From ZLKRG46 sp032117915 (GTDB lineage: Bacteria; Bacteroidota; Ignavibacteria; Kapaibacteriales; Kapaibacteriaceae), in the NCBI GenBank assembly GCA_032117915.1, contig JAULYI010000211.1:1-9177 (forward strand): a DNA stretch of 9,177 bases. Reading direction: 5' to 3'. Shown here in pieces: positions 6,816 through 9,177 of the stretch. A program made the translations under genes and the position numbers. The notes under the pieces are model-generated. The model had not been told where the DNA came from. It saw only the letters and a list, made by a program, of their open reading frames with translations, and did no database searches. How positions within the stretch are numbered: the stretch's first letter is position 1; each line of letters begins with the position of its first letter.

Positions 6816-8669
6816 TCAGCGCCCCTTAGACTTCTTTGTGGAGGCTTTGCGTTGCTGCATGGCGGAGTTGGGCTGTCCGGGAATGCTCTTCCCCTGGGCG
6901 GCTGCGATCTCCTGCGCTTCACGCATCTTCTTTTGCAGCCATCCCTCCTTGCGGGGCATCGATTTGAGCTGCTCGAGCGTGAGGCGATTCTTGGACCACT
7001 TTGTCATGTACAGCTGCTGGACAATGCCCATGACGTTGAACATGAAGTAGTAGAGGTTAAGGCCGGACGGCAAGGCAGAGAACATGAGCGTCAGCATCAC
7101 GGGCATCATGTACACCATGGCCTTCTGCCGAGGATCCGAGATCGTCTGCTTCTGCTGTATGAAGAGCGTCGCTCCCATGAGCAGTGCCAGGCCGGAGAAC
7201 TTATCAATGTTGAAGAGTGGCAGCTTGAACGGTAGCGCCAGGATGACGTCGGGCACAGAAAGGTCCGTCAACCACATGGGCAGGAAGGCAGCCTGACGAA
7301 GCTCGATATTCAAGTTCAGCACGGAGTACAAGGCGTACAAGAAGGGCATCTGCAACAAGAGTGGCAGACAGCCGCCCGCCGGATTGATTCCGTACTGAGA
7401 ATAGAGCTTCATCATTTCCTGATTCTGCGTCATCTGATCGTCCTTGTACTTCTCCCGGATGGTAGCCATCAAGGGGGCAAGGAGTTGCATCTTCTGGGCA
7501 GACTTCATCTGCGAGATGGACAACGGATAGAGCAGTAGCTTGATCAGGATGGAAAAGATGATGATGGCCACGCCATAGTTGCCCGTACCGGACTGGATGA
7601 GCCTGAGCGTGGGCAACATGAACAACTCGCCGATGGGCTTGACGATCCATTTCAGACCGAAGTTCATGATCTCTGTCAGCCCATAATGCTGCAGGGTGTC
7701 GTACTGCATCGGGCCTGCAAACAGCGTGAACGCGTGTTCAACCTTGCCACCTCGATATGGTAGCCGATAGCCGATGGAATACTCCTCCACCACGCCCTCG
7801 TTCGGTGCACCGAACTTGGTTCCCCGCATGTAGGCCGTACCGTCAAACGACGTCTCGGGCATGAGAGCAACAGCAAAGTACTTCGAGCGCGTTGCCACGA
7901 AGTCGATCATTCCCGTCTGCGTACGCTCATTGACGGCATTGAAGTTCTCTGCCTCAAGTTCGTCGATGGTCTTACCCGCGGAGATCATGGCAATGGCATT
8001 CGTGGATTCATCGACCGCGCTTCCCTCGGAATACTCGATACCGCGTGACCACTCAAGGTTGATGAATCGGTTCGTGGCCGGGATAATGTTTTCGAGACCA
8101 TCGAGGATAAGCGACGTGCGCACGCCGTAGGACGAGCCGCCAAACGTGTAGGTTCGAACGATCTGTCCCCCACCCTCCATCGATGCCGTCGCACGCAGCG
8201 TAAAGGTATCATTGGCCTTCACGCGCACAACGTCGGTCGGTGCATCGAGCGTGAAGTTCAGCATTCGTGCATCGACCTTGGCACCCGTTACCGTACGGAA
8301 CGTAAAGCCCAATTCCTTGGTACCGGGATGGACCAGATCGACGATGGTCGCAGAGTCCGTGCCATACCAAGGATGGTACTTCCGGAGCTTCCAGTTGCGG
8401 ACCGTTCCACCGAGGCTGCTGATGTTTACGCGAAGCAGATCCGTTTCGATCACAACCGTGCGCTCTTCCGAAGACGGATTCACGAGCTTGACCGGTGCGG
8501 CGGGGCTGGCGGCCTTTACAACGGCACTGCGGACCGAGTCGGCCTGCTCTGTGGCCTGCTTTGTCTTCTGCGGTGTGACGTCACGCGTGTTGACGCTACT
8601 CTGGTAGAACACCCACAGGCCGACGACGACCGAGATGAGGATGATACCAATGATGGAATTACGGTCCAT
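6816..8669 (-). CDS. yidC: Membrane protein insertase YidC
   Basis: 617 residues; inserts and folds proteins in the inner membrane, with or without SecYEG. Seen: N-terminal membrane segment (residues 6-22), a large periplasmic beta-rich domain about 60-330, then the conserved five-helix insertase core about 340-555. Core signatures include SILIKLLLYPL (373-383), AQKMQLLAPLMATIREKYKDD, NPAGGCLPLLLQMP (429-442), IELRQA, SDPRQKAMVYMMPVMLT and LPSGLNLYYF (533-542). Length is close to that of other Gram-negative YidC proteins with the periplasmic domain. K377 occupies the place of the groove arginine of E. coli YidC (R366), a substitution common in Bacteroidota. The tail after 555 is rich in Lys/Arg (ending ASTKKSKGR) and could contact ribosomes. 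The start is 6 bases after the yidD stop, with no strong ribosome site, so coupling to yidD is likely. A terminator follows; mnmE, often next in other genomes, is absent here. Confidence 0.98.
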   Translation of the reverse strand: MDRNSIIGIILISVVVGLWVFYQSSVNTRDVTPQKTKQATEQADSVRSAVVKAASPAAPVKLVNPSSEERTVVIETDLLRVNISSLGGTVRNWKLRKYHPWYGTDSATIVDLVHPGTKELGFTFRTVTGAKVDARMLNFTLDAPTDVVRVKANDTFTLRATASMEGGGQIVRTYTFGGSSYGVRTSLILDGLENIIPATNRFINLEWSRGIEYSEGSAVDESTNAIAMISAGKTIDELEAENFNAVNERTQTGMIDFVATRSKYFAVALMPETSFDGTAYMRGTKFGAPNEGVVEEYSIGYRLPYRGGKVEHAFTLFAGPMQYDTLQHYGLTEIMNFGLKWIVKPIGELFMLPTLRLIQSGTGNYGVAIIIFSILIKLLLYPLSISQMKSAQKMQLLAPLMATIREKYKDDQMTQNQEMMKLYSQYGINPAGGCLPLLLQMPFLYALYSVLNLNIELRQAAFLPMWLTDLSVPDVILALPFKLPLFNIDKFSGLALLMGATLFIQQKQTISDPRQKAMVYMMPVMLTLMFSALPSGLNLYYFMFNVMGIVQQLYMTKWSKNRLTLEQLKSMPRKEGWLQKKMREAQEIAAAQGKSIPGQPNSAMQQRKASTKKSKGR

Positions 8670-8675
8670 ACGGCG

Positions 8676-8903
8676 TTACTGCTTCGTGGTTGGATTCTTG
8701 GTCTGTGATGATTCCGGCACCGGATCATAGCCTCCGGGGTGCAACGGATGACAACGGCCAATGCGCTTGACTGCCATCAGGCCTCCGCGTCCGATGCCAT
8801 GGGTAAGAATGGCGACGCGTGCATACTCTGAACACGTGGGCGTGAAACGGCATGATGCCGGAAAGAGCGGTGAGATGGCGCGCTGATAGAAGCGGATCAA
8901 CAC
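8676..8903 (-). CDS. yidD: Membrane protein insertion efficiency factor YidD
   Basis: 75 residues as called from GTG 8903; a small membrane-associated protein that aids YidC-dependent insertion. The whole family signature is present: LIRFYQRAISPLFPASCRF, then PTCSEYA (C18, C24), HGIGRGG (35-41), and RCHPLHPGGYDPVP (50-63). The start is uncertain: GTG 8903 (AGAG directly adjacent) or TTG 8900 both begin just before the conserved LIRFYQ, and no ATG lies nearby in frame. It begins 14 bases after the rnpA stop and ends 6 bases before yidC, the standard gene order, so the three are almost surely one operon. The C-terminal tail (SSQTKNPTTKQ) is variable in the family. Confidence 0.96.
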   Translation of the reverse strand: MLIRFYQRAISPLFPASCRFTPTCSEYARVAILTHGIGRGGLMAVKRIGRCHPLHPGGYDPVPESSQTKNPTTKQ

Positions 8904-8917
8904 CTCTGCCGTACGCG

Positions 8918-9177
8918 CTATGATCGAGGGACGTTCGATGGTCGTGATGTTGATCGTGTGGCAGCCTGTTGCAGAACCGTGAGCACATGAGGCTCAACAT
9001 CGGCAAGTCGGATACGCACGTTGGCGGACGGAGCCGTTCTCCAGATAGCGACGATCGTCGATAGTCCCGCCTGAGCGTAGAGCTCGCCATGGATCCGTGC
9101 GGCTTTTCGAAGCGACTCTCGCAAGAGACGCTTGATGCGATTTCGAATCACGGCACGACGCACGACTCGTTTACTGG
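8918..9177 (-). CDS. rnpA: Ribonuclease P protein component (partial, N-terminus off the window)
   Basis: The last 85 residues of the protein subunit of RNase P, which with the RNA subunit removes 5' leaders from pre-tRNAs. Seen: the signature AVIRNRIKRLLRESLR, the basic RNR helix that binds RNA, preceded by SKRVVRR up to the edge, and a following beta strand STIVAIWRTAP that matches the family's usual position for this element. Full family members are about 110-140 residues, so roughly the first 40-60 are missing. A GTG at 9163 lies inside the conserved basic motif and is not the start. The C-terminal tail (about 15 residues after VLQQAATR) is not conserved. In most bacteria rpmH is directly upstream, so it is expected just past the right edge. 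Confidence 0.95.
   Translation of the reverse strand, partial: SKRVVRRAVIRNRIKRLLRESLRKAARIHGELYAQAGLSTIVAIWRTAPSANVRIRLADVEPHVLTVLQQAATRSTSRPSNVPRS

Noticed and set aside
7204..7650. 148-codon frame inside yidC on the same strand
   Set aside because: Out-of-frame shadow of yidC, without motifs.
8725..9090. 121-codon frame spanning rnpA and yidD
   Set aside because: Overlaps two well-supported genes in another frame and has no family resemblance.

Overview
The window looks like chromosomal DNA from a moderately GC-rich member of the Bacteroidota/Chlorobiota (FCB) group, perhaps an Ignavibacteria- or Kapabacteria-like lineage. The clues are a protein ending in a type IX secretion (T9SS) type A sorting domain, a GWxTD-domain protein, a Lys in place of the usual YidC groove Arg, and Bacteroidetes-style -7 promoter elements (TAnnTTTG). 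The phylum-level placement is fairly safe; the class is a guess.

Layout, left to right. (1) Positions 1-1387, minus strand: the first 462 residues of a membrane-anchored, heme b/Fe-S oxidoreductase of the type proposed as electron-transfer-flavoprotein:menaquinone oxidoreductase; its C-terminus lies beyond the left edge. (2) Positions 1388-1475: an 88-bp divergent intergenic region with a perfect TATTTTTG -7 box for the rightward gene and a 6-bp inverted repeat. (3) Positions 1476-4057, plus strand: an acetyl-CoA hydrolase/transferase-family CoA-transferase, overlapping by 4 bp an exported GWxTD-domain protein of unknown function. (4) Around 4100-4137: a strong GC hairpin between convergent genes that can serve as a shared terminator. 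(5) Positions 4176-6608, minus strand: an 810-residue multidomain secreted protein (signal peptide, thioredoxin-like CGPC domain, Ig-like domain, amidotransferase-like domain, choice-of-anchor-D domain, T9SS sorting domain) with its own promoter and Shine-Dalgarno site. (6) Positions 6609-6815: a 207-bp intergenic region holding the yidC terminator and the promoter of the secreted protein. (7) Positions 6816-9177, minus strand: yidC, yidD and the 3' part of rnpA, the conserved RNase P protein / membrane-insertion cluster usually found near rpmH. No gene-free stretch exceeds 300 bases, and I saw no tRNA, rRNA, CRISPR array or mobile element.

Functionally there are three blocks. The rnpA-yidD-yidC operon is housekeeping (tRNA 5' maturation and inner-membrane protein insertion). 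The secreted protein is a probable T9SS cargo, an independent transcription unit just downstream. The left block pairs a likely quinone-linked acyl-CoA electron sink with a divergent CoA-transferase, consistent with fatty-acid or short-chain-acid metabolism. I found no convincing new defence or mobile system; the items most worth a second look are the divergent regulatory region, the coupled CoA-transferase/GWxTD pair and the architecture of the secreted protein.
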